64,000 nt of DNA from DASUBV01 sp035532295 (GTDB lineage Bacteria > Actinomycetota > Actinomycetes > Streptosporangiales > Streptosporangiaceae). The stretch is from NCBI GenBank assembly GCA_035532295.1, contig DATKRH010000247.1, forward strand, positions 1-64,000, read 5' to 3'. Position numbers and translations under genes: made by a program. Below, one piece after another: positions 17,025 to 24,971 of the stretch; positions within the stretch are counted from its first letter, which is position 1, and each line of letters starts with the position of its first letter. A model generated the notes under the pieces. It had not been told where the DNA came from and ran no database searches. It was given only the letters and a program-made list of their open reading frames with translations.

Positions 17025-18313
17025 CAGCGGACGAGTTCCGAGATGCCGAACCGTACCTCGCCGGGCTGCGCGGGGGACAGATCGTCCTCGGCATAGAACC
17101 GCTCGTATACGTTCGTTGAGTAGATCTGGCCCTTGCGGGTCATGATGATGTCGTCTCCCGCATCCGCGAGCATGCCCTCCTCGGTGAGCGCCATGAGCTC
17201 CGGACCGAATACCATCTCGATTCCGACGCCGAATCGCTCGCGGAAGTCCGTGCGCGAGACTACGCACATTTTCAGGCCCCGGATCACCACCCGGCGCATC
17301 TCCTGCTCCTTGGTCAGGACTGTCGCGAAGTCGAGCGGGATGCGACCCTGCTCGATGTACTTGTGATAGGTTTTCAGGTCTTTCACGTTCGTGTAGAGGC
17401 GCTCGTGAATCACGCTCTTAGAGGAAACTCCGAAACCGATCATCGGCCAGGTGCGCCAGTAATATTCCAGGAACCGCGAGTACTGCGGGCTGCGATCCGG
17501 ATGATAGTAACCGGTCGCGCTCCCGCGCAGGAATCCGCTGCTCTCCAGGGAATCCAGCGCGTACGTGTACATCGCCGTCTCATCCTCGGGGGGCGGGAGT
17601 TCAAGTCCGCCGTTCACGATCCCGTGATGGAAGGCGGTCTTGGGCCAGATCTCGAGGCCGTAGGTCGTGAGGCAGCCGGGCTCCAGTTCGAGGGCGCGAT
17701 CGATGGCATGCTTCCAGATCGGTACGGTCAGATTGGGCAGCGGGAAGATGAGGTCAAGGTTGATGTTGGTGTAGCCCGCGGCTCTGATCATCGCGTACGC
17801 GCGCTCGGCGGTCGCAATGTCATGGGACCGGTTGCACAGTTTCAGCAGGCTATCGTCAAACGCCTGGACACCGAGACTAATCCGGGTAAACCCGGCCTCG
17901 CGGAGCCTCTCCAGTTTTTCCGGAGTGACAGTCGGCGGATCGAACTCCAGCGTGATCTCGGCGTCGGGCGCGACCTCGAAGGTCTCCCGGCAGGTGTCCA
18001 GCAGCCGGGTCAGTTGCTCGCCCGAGAGGATACCGGGGGTCCCCCCGCCGAAATAGATGGCGTCGACCTTGAATGACGGGAAGGTACGGTGCGAAGGGAA
18101 AGTCCGCACCTCCTGCTGCAGAGCCCGGACGTACTTCTCTTTCATGTCATCGGGCCGGTTGATGTACACCGTGTAGTCGCAGAAGCCGCACTTCTGCATG
18201 CAGAACGGAACGTGCAGATAAAGAGCGGCTGACTCCGATCCGAAGAAATCATCGTAGTCCAGGTACTGATACTTGAACGGATAGGTGTGGATGTTTCGCC
18301 TGATAATTGGCAT
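17024..18313 (-). CDS. HemN/HemW-like radical SAM enzyme
   Basis: The 429-residue protein has the radical SAM cluster motif Cys38-x3-Cys42-x2-Cys45 (FCMQKCGFCDY), SAM-binding GGGTP (89-93), ITLEFDPPTVTPEKL, and RISLGVQAFDDSLLKLCNR, all typical of the HemN superfamily with its C-terminal HemN domain. Members include coproporphyrinogen dehydrogenase, HemW haem chaperone, anaerobilin synthase and class C radical SAM methyltransferases such as NosN. No haem genes are nearby, so a methyl- or methylene-transfer role in the cluster fits better. The ATG has CGGAG six bases upstream, consistent with the 26-base gap to the preceding gene, the only gap in the operon. Confidence 0.85.
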   Translation of the reverse strand: MPIIRRNIHTYPFKYQYLDYDDFFGSESAALYLHVPFCMQKCGFCDYTVYINRPDDMKEKYVRALQQEVRTFPSHRTFPSFKVDAIYFGGGTPGILSGEQLTRLLDTCRETFEVAPDAEITLEFDPPTVTPEKLERLREAGFTRISLGVQAFDDSLLKLCNRSHDIATAERAYAMIRAAGYTNINLDLIFPLPNLTVPIWKHAIDRALELEPGCLTTYGLEIWPKTAFHHGIVNGGLELPPPEDETAMYTYALDSLESSGFLRGSATGYYHPDRSPQYSRFLEYYWRTWPMIGFGVSSKSVIHERLYTNVKDLKTYHKYIEQGRIPLDFATVLTKEQEMRRVVIRGLKMCVVSRTDFRERFGVGIEMVFGPELMALTEEGMLADAGDDIIMTRKGQIYSTNVYERFYAEDDLSPAQPGEVRFGISELVR

Positions 18314-18339
18314 TTCTTACTCCGCGTAATAGCTGGGGC

Positions 18340-19899
18340 CTATAGCTGCCGGAAATGCAGGAAGCTGGTCGCCGGCGCCGGAGCACGGCCACTATCGACG
18401 ACCGGGCGGCCGCACGATACGAACAGACCGCCCAGTTCCGTCCGATCACGAGCGCGGTATTGCGCGGATGACAGTGCCATCATCCGCAGCACCTCCTCCG
18501 CGAGGAGCAGCTGATAACCGCACGACTCTTCGTTGAGTACGTTCAAGTTACCGGTGGCGACGAAATTCTCTTGCTTGCAGCCGCCGCCGCACAGGTAGCG
18601 CGCCCAGCACTGGCCGCAGACCGGGTGCTGATCTACCGTCCCCCGCCACTCCACGGGGTCCGCGGTCAGGCCCACCTCACCGCGGCCGACGTCGAACGAG
18701 GGGTCGCCGACCAGGCGGTGGCACGGACTGATCGACTTGTCGGGGGAATGGGTGAAGTAGGTGCGGCCACCGGAGCAGAAGGCCAGGGCCAGCCGTCCCT
18801 CAAGGACAAGTTGAGCGGTGCGCTCGTATTCCAGCACCCCTTTGAATCGGTTATCCGGAGTGAACAGCCGCGGATATTCGGCGAGGAACTCGCGGAACTG
18901 CCCGACCATGCCATCCTGCAGAAAGAAATTGATATAGCGCTTTCCGCTATCGGTACCGCTGGACGCGGTGGATGCGCTGGATGCGCTGGACGAACTGCCG
19001 CTCTTGTTCGGGATCGCCGGCATGTCGAGGAAGACCTTGCCACCGTCTGCCGCGGGCGGACCGGCGTCGTCGGCCGGGAACACGCCAGGATAGATCTGGA
19101 AGTAGTCAAATATGTTCTCCCGCCACAGTTCTCGCATGTTGTCGATCAGCGACGGATCTCGCTGCGCGACGGTCATCCGCGCGACCATGGTGACGTCGTC
19201 GCTGGCCTGGCGCACCTTCCTGACGTTCCGCATGACGCGGTCGTAGGAGCCCTGACCGCCCTTGGCCGGCCGGTTGGCGTCCTGAACTGTGCGGCCGCCA
19301 TCGATCGAGACCGAGACGATGAAGTGGTGGCGGGCGAACAGATCAAGCACCCCGGCCGGGAGAAGCGTCAGGTTAGTCGATATCCGGTAGACAAACTTCA
19401 CGCCGTGGGCCGCTCCGAACTGCTCGGATCGCTCACACACCTCACGCAGCGTCGGGAAATTCGCCAGCGGCTCTCCACCGAAGATCTCAAGCCGCACCGA
19501 CCGACTGGGCGTCAGGTTGCCCTCAATGAAGGAGAAGATGTGATCGACCGAGTCGTGGCCCATCGCCTCCTTGATCCGCCCGTAGTCGCCGCCGTCAGCG
19601 AAGCAGTAGGTGCACGCCAGGTTACAGATATTGGTCAGATTGACGTTGATGGCGAGATCGGCGCCATCTTCGAAGGTGCTCTGCCGCAGTGCTATCGAGT
19701 TCTCATTCGACACCAGGCCGAGCTCGGTGAGCCCGTTCCACTCGCGCTGCTCGTCCTCTGAGAGCATGTGGAATCCAGCTTGCAGCCGATCTCCAAGATC
19801 TCGGGTAACGATGAATGTCCGATGATTTCCAGCGAGGAAGAGCAAGCTATCCTGGTCGCCGTAATTGACTATCCGATAATCGGTGTCACACTTCATCAT
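18340..19899 (-). CDS. radical SAM/SPASM enzyme, candidate peptide maturase
   Basis: The 519-residue protein has an N-terminal region of about 80 aa, then the radical SAM core with Cys92-x3-Cys96-x2-Cys99 (ICNLACTYCFA) and FGGEPLANFP. A C-terminal SPASM domain supplies auxiliary cluster cysteines (FCSGG, SPCHRL, HPVCGQCWARYLCGGGCKQ, ESCGYQ). SPASM enzymes mostly modify peptides or proteins (PqqE, thioether synthases, sulfatase maturases) or small metabolites. A Ser-rich insertion (SSSSASSASTASSG, coded near 18960-19010) comes from a 9-base tandem repeat. The start overlaps the previous stop as ATGA. Peptide modification is inferred from the SPASM domain. Confidence 0.86.
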   Translation of the reverse strand: MMKCDTDYRIVNYGDQDSLLFLAGNHRTFIVTRDLGDRLQAGFHMLSEDEQREWNGLTELGLVSNENSIALRQSTFEDGADLAINVNLTNICNLACTYCFADGGDYGRIKEAMGHDSVDHIFSFIEGNLTPSRSVRLEIFGGEPLANFPTLREVCERSEQFGAAHGVKFVYRISTNLTLLPAGVLDLFARHHFIVSVSIDGGRTVQDANRPAKGGQGSYDRVMRNVRKVRQASDDVTMVARMTVAQRDPSLIDNMRELWRENIFDYFQIYPGVFPADDAGPPAADGGKVFLDMPAIPNKSGSSSSASSASTASSGTDSGKRYINFFLQDGMVGQFREFLAEYPRLFTPDNRFKGVLEYERTAQLVLEGRLALAFCSGGRTYFTHSPDKSISPCHRLVGDPSFDVGRGEVGLTADPVEWRGTVDQHPVCGQCWARYLCGGGCKQENFVATGNLNVLNEESCGYQLLLAEEVLRMMALSSAQYRARDRTELGGLFVSCGRPVVDSGRAPAPATSFLHFRQL

Positions 19900-21356
19900 T
19901 GCTCCGCAGAACCAGCCATCGGAAGGCGCCTCCTAGAGGCTACCGTGCTGTAATTGGGCAACGGCGATATATCGCCGTTGAGCGCGCCGGCGTCGATTTC
20001 TACCGTTGGGAAATGGGCCCGGTCAAAGACCTCATGGAGGCTGCAGCGGACGTTGCCGGGAACGGCGACCTGCACGCCGGTCTCGTCGGGCGTCGCTTTC
20101 GCGGCGATGAAGCGATAGCTTTCCCCCGGCAGCAGGTGCAGCGGCTGCCAGCCGGGGCCGACCGCCGGATCGCCCTTGCGTCGCTGATAGATGACCTCAG
20201 GTGCGCTCGAGTCGTTGCGGACCTGGATGTGGAGCGAGCGGACGTCTCCGTGCCAGTCGAACTCCGCGACCCGCGACTGCGGCGGCAATTCCGCCACGCT
20301 GCCGTCGCGCGCCGGGCGCGGCCCGAGGAGTTTCAGCGTCGTCGGAGTACCGCATGCCGTGCAGGAGGCGGCCGCGTCTACGCCGACCAGTCGGGCGTTC
20401 AGGCCGTACCGCGTCACCTGCACCTGCCCGCACGACCGGCACCGGGTGGTGGTCGCCTCGGTGTCGTAGACGTTGCCCAGGTAGACGCTCTGGATCCCCA
20501 TGTCCAGCGCCACCTGGCGGGCACGCTCCAGCCGGTCGATGGGGGTGCGGATGGTCTTGGTCATCTTGTAGTCCGGGTGGAAGCGCACGTAGTGCAGCGG
20601 AACCGCCGGATCCAGTTGCTCGCCGACAAAGGTGGCGACGGCCCGCGCGGTGTCCTCGTTGTCGCTCAGGTCGGTCACCATGAGAGTCGAGATCTCGACA
20701 TGCTTGCCGGCGTCGTACACCTGCTTCGAGGCCGCTAAGACCGGTTCGATCCAGCCCTTGGTCAGCTTCCGGTAGTACTTCGGGTCCATCGACTTGATCG
20801 AGATCGAGAAGATATCGATGACGGGCAGCAGTTCCTCGACTCCTTCAGGTGAGATGAAGAAGGCCGACTTGAAGAGATTGATCATTCCGGCGGCTCGCGC
20901 CAGGGTCGCGGTCTCAGTAACGAATTCATGCCAGACGACCGGATCGTTGTAAGTCCAGGAAATGACCCGGATGCCGTGACGTTGAGCGATATCTACGACC
21001 TGCTCCGGTGTGTAGTGGTAGACATCCGCGTCAGACGCAAGTCGCGCCTGCGAGGTTTTCCAGTTGTGGCAGTAATCGCAATTGAGCATGCAGCCGATGT
21101 TTCCCATGGACAAGATGGGATCGCCCGGAGCGTAGTGAAAGACGGCTTCCGTCTCTATGGTCTCCTGGGTGGCGTGCACCGAGCGGCCATAGTTCAGCGT
21201 GACGAGCTGTCCGCCATGATTCGCGCGCACCATGCAGAAGCCGTGCTGGCCTGGCCGTATTTTGCAGTTACGCGGGCTGAGATGACATCTCACGACGCCG
21301 TCTTCGAGTTGCTCGGCGAGCCTCGCTGGCCTTGGACTGTCATTCCAGGTGGACAT
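19896..21356 (-). CDS. PflA/AmmeMemo-type radical SAM enzyme with C-terminal zinc-ribbon and extra domain
   Basis: From the ATG at 21356 the protein is 486 aa. An N-terminal Cys set (VRCHLSPRNCKIRPG, then HGFCMVRAN) precedes the radical SAM motif Cys89-x3-Cys93-x2-Cys96 (GCMLNCDYCHNW), as in the PflA-like enzymes of the AmmeMemoRadiSam group. ISWTYNDPVVWHEF and IFSISIKSMDPKYYRKLT are further core motifs. After the core come two CxxC pairs (RCRSCGQ, CTACG), probably a zinc ribbon, and about 150 residues I do not recognise. It is the first gene of the operon. An in-frame ATG at 21434 would add 26 residues; the family N terminus favours 21356, where GGAGG lies about 12 bases upstream. Confidence 0.8.
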   Translation of the reverse strand: MSTWNDSPRPARLAEQLEDGVVRCHLSPRNCKIRPGQHGFCMVRANHGGQLVTLNYGRSVHATQETIETEAVFHYAPGDPILSMGNIGCMLNCDYCHNWKTSQARLASDADVYHYTPEQVVDIAQRHGIRVISWTYNDPVVWHEFVTETATLARAAGMINLFKSAFFISPEGVEELLPVIDIFSISIKSMDPKYYRKLTKGWIEPVLAASKQVYDAGKHVEISTLMVTDLSDNEDTARAVATFVGEQLDPAVPLHYVRFHPDYKMTKTIRTPIDRLERARQVALDMGIQSVYLGNVYDTEATTTRCRSCGQVQVTRYGLNARLVGVDAAASCTACGTPTTLKLLGPRPARDGSVAELPPQSRVAEFDWHGDVRSLHIQVRNDSSAPEVIYQRRKGDPAVGPGWQPLHLLPGESYRFIAAKATPDETGVQVAVPGNVRCSLHEVFDRAHFPTVEIDAGALNGDISPLPNYSTVASRRRLPMAGSAEQ

Positions 21357-21434
21357 ACGGCGACCGCACCTCCATGGGCAAATGGCCACACGTCCGGAGC
21401 AACGACGTGCGCCCAAGGCTAATTGGGTCATCAT

Positions 21435-21756
21435 TCTGCCGACGATGAATAATCAACCTGATTACCCAGTGCCGGCATCGCGTTGTCCGCCAAAGTAACA
21501 TAACGGCGCGGTAGAGAGCAAGAGGTTAGATACACGCCCAGCTTGGTGTTTCTCCTGCGCCTTAACGGATCGGCTAGGACTTCTGCTGCGAGCGTTAGCG
21601 GTCACTACTTATGTTTCTGGCGATGCTGGAGATATGACAGTTGTTCAAGCATCTCCGCGTGAATAATGTAATCGGTCCTATGGCAAGGCGCGGGCGGGCC
21701 GCCGATGCGCGCGTCGCCCACCACGACGTCTGCCCAGCCCGGACCCGGCCGCCGGC
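21435..21756. promoter_or_regulatory. AT-richer upstream region of the radical SAM/corrinoid operon
   Basis: These 322 bases have clearly lower GC than the surroundings and no convincing gene. The minus-strand operon starts to the left and the LOG operon ends to the right, so the operon promoter must lie here. I could not pick a -35/-10 pair with acceptable spacing. A 15-codon minus-strand frame (21431-21478) ends in an ATGA overlap with the alternative start at 21434 and could be a leader peptide or chance. Confidence 0.45.
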
Positions 21757-22293
21757 TCAGGCCGCCGGAAGCGCGGCCAGCAGTTCGTCCGGGTCGGTGA
21801 TCCGCAGCAGCGCCGCCCGGCTGGCGGCCGGGATGAAGCCGTCGGCTACCCGCGCGTCGAGGAACGCCAGCAGCGGATCCCAGAACCCGGCAACGTCCAG
21901 CAGGGCGACCGGCTTGCCGTGCAGGCGCAGCTGCCGCCAGGTAAGGACCTCGAACAGCTCCTCCAGCGTGCCGAGGCCGCCCGGCAGCGCGACGAACGCG
22001 TCACACAGCTGCGCCATCCGCGCCTTGCGCGTGTGCAGGGAGTCGACGATCTCCAGGCGGGTCAGCTGGCTGGCCGCGACCTCCGCCTCGACCAGCACCC
22101 GGGGAATGATCCCGATGACCTCGCCGCCGGCCGCCATCGCCGCGTCCGCCAGGACCCCCATCAGGCCGACGCTGGCGCCGCCGTAGACGACGCCGACGCC
22201 GGCCCGGGCCAGCCGGGTGCCCAGGTCGGCGGCCGCCGCCGCGAATTCCGGGCGGCCGCCCATCGAGCTCCCCGCGAACACCGTGACCCGCAT
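21757..22293 (-). CDS. LOG family (TIGR00730-type) nucleoside 5'-monophosphate phosphoribohydrolase
   Basis: The 178-residue Rossmann-like protein contains the family motif PGGLGTLEE together with VTVFAGSSMGG at the N terminus, VVYGGASVGLMG, IGIIPRVL, and HTRKARM. LOG proteins cleave cytokinin riboside monophosphates or other nucleotides to base and ribose-5-phosphate; the bacterial substrate is often unknown. The ATG at 22293 overlaps the stop of the small upstream ORF (TGATG). It is the last gene of a three-gene run with the thioesterase. Confidence 0.85.
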   Translation of the reverse strand: MRVTVFAGSSMGGRPEFAAAAADLGTRLARAGVGVVYGGASVGLMGVLADAAMAAGGEVIGIIPRVLVEAEVAASQLTRLEIVDSLHTRKARMAQLCDAFVALPGGLGTLEELFEVLTWRQLRLHGKPVALLDVAGFWDPLLAFLDARVADGFIPAASRAALLRITDPDELLAALPAA

Positions 22294-22424
22294 CACACGC
22301 CGAGCCCGCCGGCGATGGTGAGCTCCATCGCCCGGGCGATGGCCGCCCTGGTCTCGGTCACCCAGATCATGTTCTCGCGCGCATCGATCCGATATAGCCC
22401 AATGTCATGAGCAGTATTTTGCAC
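22293..22424 (-). CDS. 43-residue small ORF between thioesterase and LOG genes
   Basis: A GTG at 22424 lies one base beyond the thioesterase stop, and the frame runs 43 codons to a TGA that overlaps the LOG ATG by one base. The peptide contains DIGLYRIDARENMIWVTE and ends ELTIAGGLGV. Exact fit between two genes and good codon-position GC support translation; no family is recognised. It could also be a remnant that now only provides translational coupling. Confidence 0.45.
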   Translation of the reverse strand: MQNTAHDIGLYRIDARENMIWVTETRAAIARAMELTIAGGLGV

Positions 22425-22425
22425 G

Positions 22426-22836
22426 CTAGCCCAGCGTCCGGCTGCGGCCCCGGAACTCGGCCACGACCTCGTCGCCGCGGCTGACCGTCACGTCGTAGAT
22501 CCCGCTGCGGCCGTAGGTCACCCGCTCCCGCGCAACCGCGGTCAGCACGTCACCCTCCCGGACCGGATGCAGGAACGCGATGTCGGCGCCCGCGGCGACG
22601 GTCACGGCGCCGCGGGCGTTACAGGCGCAGGCGAAGGCGGAGTCGGCCAGCAGGAAGACGTATCCGCCGTGCGCGATCTCATGTCCGTTGATCATCGTCC
22701 GTGCTATCCGCATCCGCAGCACGGCCCGGCCCTCGCCGACCTCGAGCAGCTCTATGCCCAGGCCCTTGGATGCCTGGTCGGCGGCGAACATCGTCGCGGC
22801 GGGGCCGCCAGGCGGCGGCCCGGACCTGGGCACCAT
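22426..22836 (-). CDS. PaaI-type hotdog thioesterase
   Basis: From the ATG at 22836, with GGAGG six bases upstream, the protein is 136 aa, the usual size of PaaI. The hotdog motif appears as INGHEIAHGGYVFLLADSAFA, with the catalytic Asp, followed by DIAFLHPVREGDVLTAVA. Such enzymes hydrolyse hydroxyphenylacetyl-CoA or related acyl-CoAs. An open frame continues upstream to 22971 but overlaps the divergent peptidase promoter and has no domain. It heads the small-ORF/LOG run. Confidence 0.85.
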   Translation of the reverse strand: MVPRSGPPPGGPAATMFAADQASKGLGIELLEVGEGRAVLRMRIARTMINGHEIAHGGYVFLLADSAFACACNARGAVTVAAGADIAFLHPVREGDVLTAVARERVTYGRSGIYDVTVSRGDEVVAEFRGRSRTLG

Positions 22837-22969
22837 GGTGCCTCCATCCGGTGGTTGCGCCCGGGGCGGGGCGTCTGCAATGTGACGATACCGGGGGCTG
22901 CCGGGCGTCGGCGGCACATCCGCCCGCAGGTCAGGTGCGCAGCGCGCGTTAACGGGTACGGTGTCCGCC

Positions 22970-24250
22970 ATGTCCTCTTACCGGCAGCCGGGCACCGTGC
23001 TCACCGACCGCATCTTCCAGGTCCCGCTGGATCACCGGGCGCCAGCCGGCGAGCAGATCGAGGTGTTCGCCCGCGAGGTCGTGGCGAGCGACGGCGGCGG
23101 CGACCTCCCGTGGCTGCTCTTCCTGCAGGGCGGTCCCGGCTTCGGTGCCGACCGGCCGGTCGGCCGCAGCGCCTGGCTGGACCGCGCGCTGCGGGACTAT
23201 CGCGTGCTGCTGCTCGATCAGCGCGGCACGGGGCGCTCGTCCCCGGCGAACCGCCGGACGCTCGCGCGCCTGGGCTCGGCCCGCGCCCGGGCGCAGTACC
23301 TGGCCCACTTCCGCGCCGATGCCATCGTGGCCGACGCCGAGCTCATCCGCCGGCAGGTCACCGGCGGCGGCCCCTGGAGCGTGCTGGGCCAGAGCTTCGG
23401 CGGCTTCTGCACGGTGACCTACCTGTCCATGGCGCCCGAGGGCCTGCGCGAGGCCTTCCTCACCGGCGGTCTGCCCGGCCTCGACGTCACCGCTGACGAC
23501 GTCTACCGGCAGACCTATCCGGTCGTCGCGGCGAAGAACCTGGCCCACTACGAGCGCTATCCCTCCGACGTCGAGCGCGCCCGGCAGGTCGCCAGGAAGC
23601 TGACCGCCGAGCCGGCCCGGCTGCCCGGCGGGACGCTGCTCACGGTCGAGGCGTTCCAGTCGCTCGGCCTGCTGCTCGGCTCCAGTACAGGCAGCCATAC
23701 GCTGCACTACCTCCTCGAGGACCCGTTCGCCGGGTCTGAGCTGAACGATGATTTCCTGCACCGGGCCGAATCGATCCTGACCGTTGCCCCGGCTCCCCTG
23801 TACGCGCTGCTGCACGAGGCCTGTTACGCCCAGGGCCCGGCCACCCGCTGGTCGGCGCAGCGCATCCGGGCGGAGTTCGCCGAGTTCGACGCGGCCGGGG
23901 CGATCGAGGGCACGGCGCCGCTCATGTTCACCGGCGAGATGATCTATCCCTGGATGTTCGAGAACCACCCGGTGCTGACGCCGCTGGCCGACGCGGCGCA
24001 ACTCCTGGCGGAGCGGGAGGACTGGCCGCCGCTGTATGACGCCGCGCGGCTGCGCGGCAACGAGGTGCCCGCGGCGGCGGCGATCTACTTCAACGACATG
24101 TACGTGCCGACCGAGTTCTCGCTGCACACGGCACGCGCCATCGCGGGCCTGCGGCCGTGGGTCACCAGCGAGTACGAGCACGACGGCCTGCGGGTGAGCA
24201 ACGGCGGCGTGCTGGACAAGCTGATCGGCCTGGTCCGCGGCGAGGTGTGA
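22970..24250 (+). CDS. S33 family prolyl aminopeptidase-like hydrolase
   Basis: The 426-residue alpha/beta hydrolase has LLFLQGGPGFGADRP (oxyanion region, as in proline iminopeptidases), LLLDQRGTGRSSP, nucleophile elbow GQSFGG, and a late His in SEYEHDGLR. It removes N-terminal proline in characterised relatives. The ATG at 22970 is preferred; a GTG three codons earlier is possible. It is transcribed divergently from the PaaI gene and is followed by a short tandem repeat. Confidence 0.85.
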   Translation: MSSYRQPGTVLTDRIFQVPLDHRAPAGEQIEVFAREVVASDGGGDLPWLLFLQGGPGFGADRPVGRSAWLDRALRDYRVLLLDQRGTGRSSPANRRTLARLGSARARAQYLAHFRADAIVADAELIRRQVTGGGPWSVLGQSFGGFCTVTYLSMAPEGLREAFLTGGLPGLDVTADDVYRQTYPVVAAKNLAHYERYPSDVERARQVARKLTAEPARLPGGTLLTVEAFQSLGLLLGSSTGSHTLHYLLEDPFAGSELNDDFLHRAESILTVAPAPLYALLHEACYAQGPATRWSAQRIRAEFAEFDAAGAIEGTAPLMFTGEMIYPWMFENHPVLTPLADAAQLLAEREDWPPLYDAARLRGNEVPAAAAIYFNDMYVPTEFSLHTARAIAGLRPWVTSEYEHDGLRVSNGGVLDKLIGLVRGEV

Positions 24251-24253
24251 CCC

Positions 24254-24310
24254 CGGCGCGGTGTGAGCTCGGCGCGGTGTGAGCTCGGCGCGGTGTGAGC
24301 CCGGCGCGGT
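24254..24310. repeat. 16-base tandem repeat, about 3.5 copies
   Basis: The unit CGGCGCGGTGTGAGCT occurs at 24254, 24270 and 24286 (last base C), followed by a partial unit CGGCGCGGTG at 24302. It fills the gap between the prolyl aminopeptidase stop and the NUDIX gene. No function is apparent. Confidence 0.85.
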
Positions 24311-24333
24311 GCTCCTGCACTAGGGTGAGCGCG

Positions 24334-24816
24334 ATGCTCATCCGGACCTGCCTGTGCTTCATCCGCCGCCCCGGCGCCAACGGGCCCGAGGTGCTGCTCG
24401 GCCTCAAGAAGACCGGGTTCGGGCAGGGCCGCTGGGTGGGCCTGGGCGGCCACATCGAGCCGGGCGAGAAGCCGGTCGCCGCGGCCGTGCGCGAGGTGCA
24501 GGAGGAGTCGTCCCTGATCGTCTCCCCCGACGCGCTCGCGCACGTAGCGGCCATCCAGTTCCGGTTTCCCTCCCGCCCGTCCTGGAACCAGATGGCCGAG
24601 GTCTACCTGACCACGGACTACCAGGGCGAGCTGGCGGAGTCTGAGGAGATCGCGCCGCGCTGGTACCCGGAAGACGCGCTGCCGCTCGATGGCATGTGGG
24701 ACGACGCCAGGTACTGGCTGCCGCGCGTGCTGGCGGGCCAGCGCGTGGACGCCACCATGACCTTCGGCGACGACTGCGCGACCGTGGTCGGCATCGAGCC
24801 CGATCTCCCGGCGTAG
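24334..24816 (+). CDS. NUDIX hydrolase (MutT/8-oxo-dGTP diphosphatase-like)
   Basis: The 160-residue protein contains a complete Nudix box, GHIEPGEKPVAAAVREVQEE, and begins MLIRTCLCFIRRPG. WYPEDALPLDGMWDDARYW at the C-terminal side is typical of MTH1-like members that hydrolyse oxidised purine nucleotides. The ATG at 24334 is chosen because the domain begins there; a GTG three codons upstream is possible. Confidence 0.85.
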   Translation: MLIRTCLCFIRRPGANGPEVLLGLKKTGFGQGRWVGLGGHIEPGEKPVAAAVREVQEESSLIVSPDALAHVAAIQFRFPSRPSWNQMAEVYLTTDYQGELAESEEIAPRWYPEDALPLDGMWDDARYWLPRVLAGQRVDATMTFGDDCATVVGIEPDLPA

Positions 24817-24935
24817 CCGGCTGCGCGGGCCTGGCGAGCTGATCGCGCTGGTGAAGCCAGGCCCGGCGTCCGCCCGCCCGGCAGCGAGCCGGCCTGGCCA
24901 GGCTCCAGCCTAGCCGCGAGCCGGAGCGTTAATAT

Positions 24936-24947
24936 CTCGATATCAAG
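24936..24947. promoter_or_regulatory. near-perfect palindrome upstream of a methyltransferase gene
   Basis: CTCGATATCAAG is a 12-base inverted repeat with one mismatched pair, in an AT-rich patch 25 bases before the methyltransferase ATG. It could be a repressor operator; no regulator gene is adjacent. Confidence 0.35.
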
Positions 24948-24971
24948 TGATCTAACAGGCAGGAGCAACCC

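Noticed and set aside
17024..18313. Annotating the HemN-like gene as coproporphyrinogen III dehydrogenase or HemW
   Set aside because: No haem genes are near and the superfamily includes several other activities, so a specific name is not supported.
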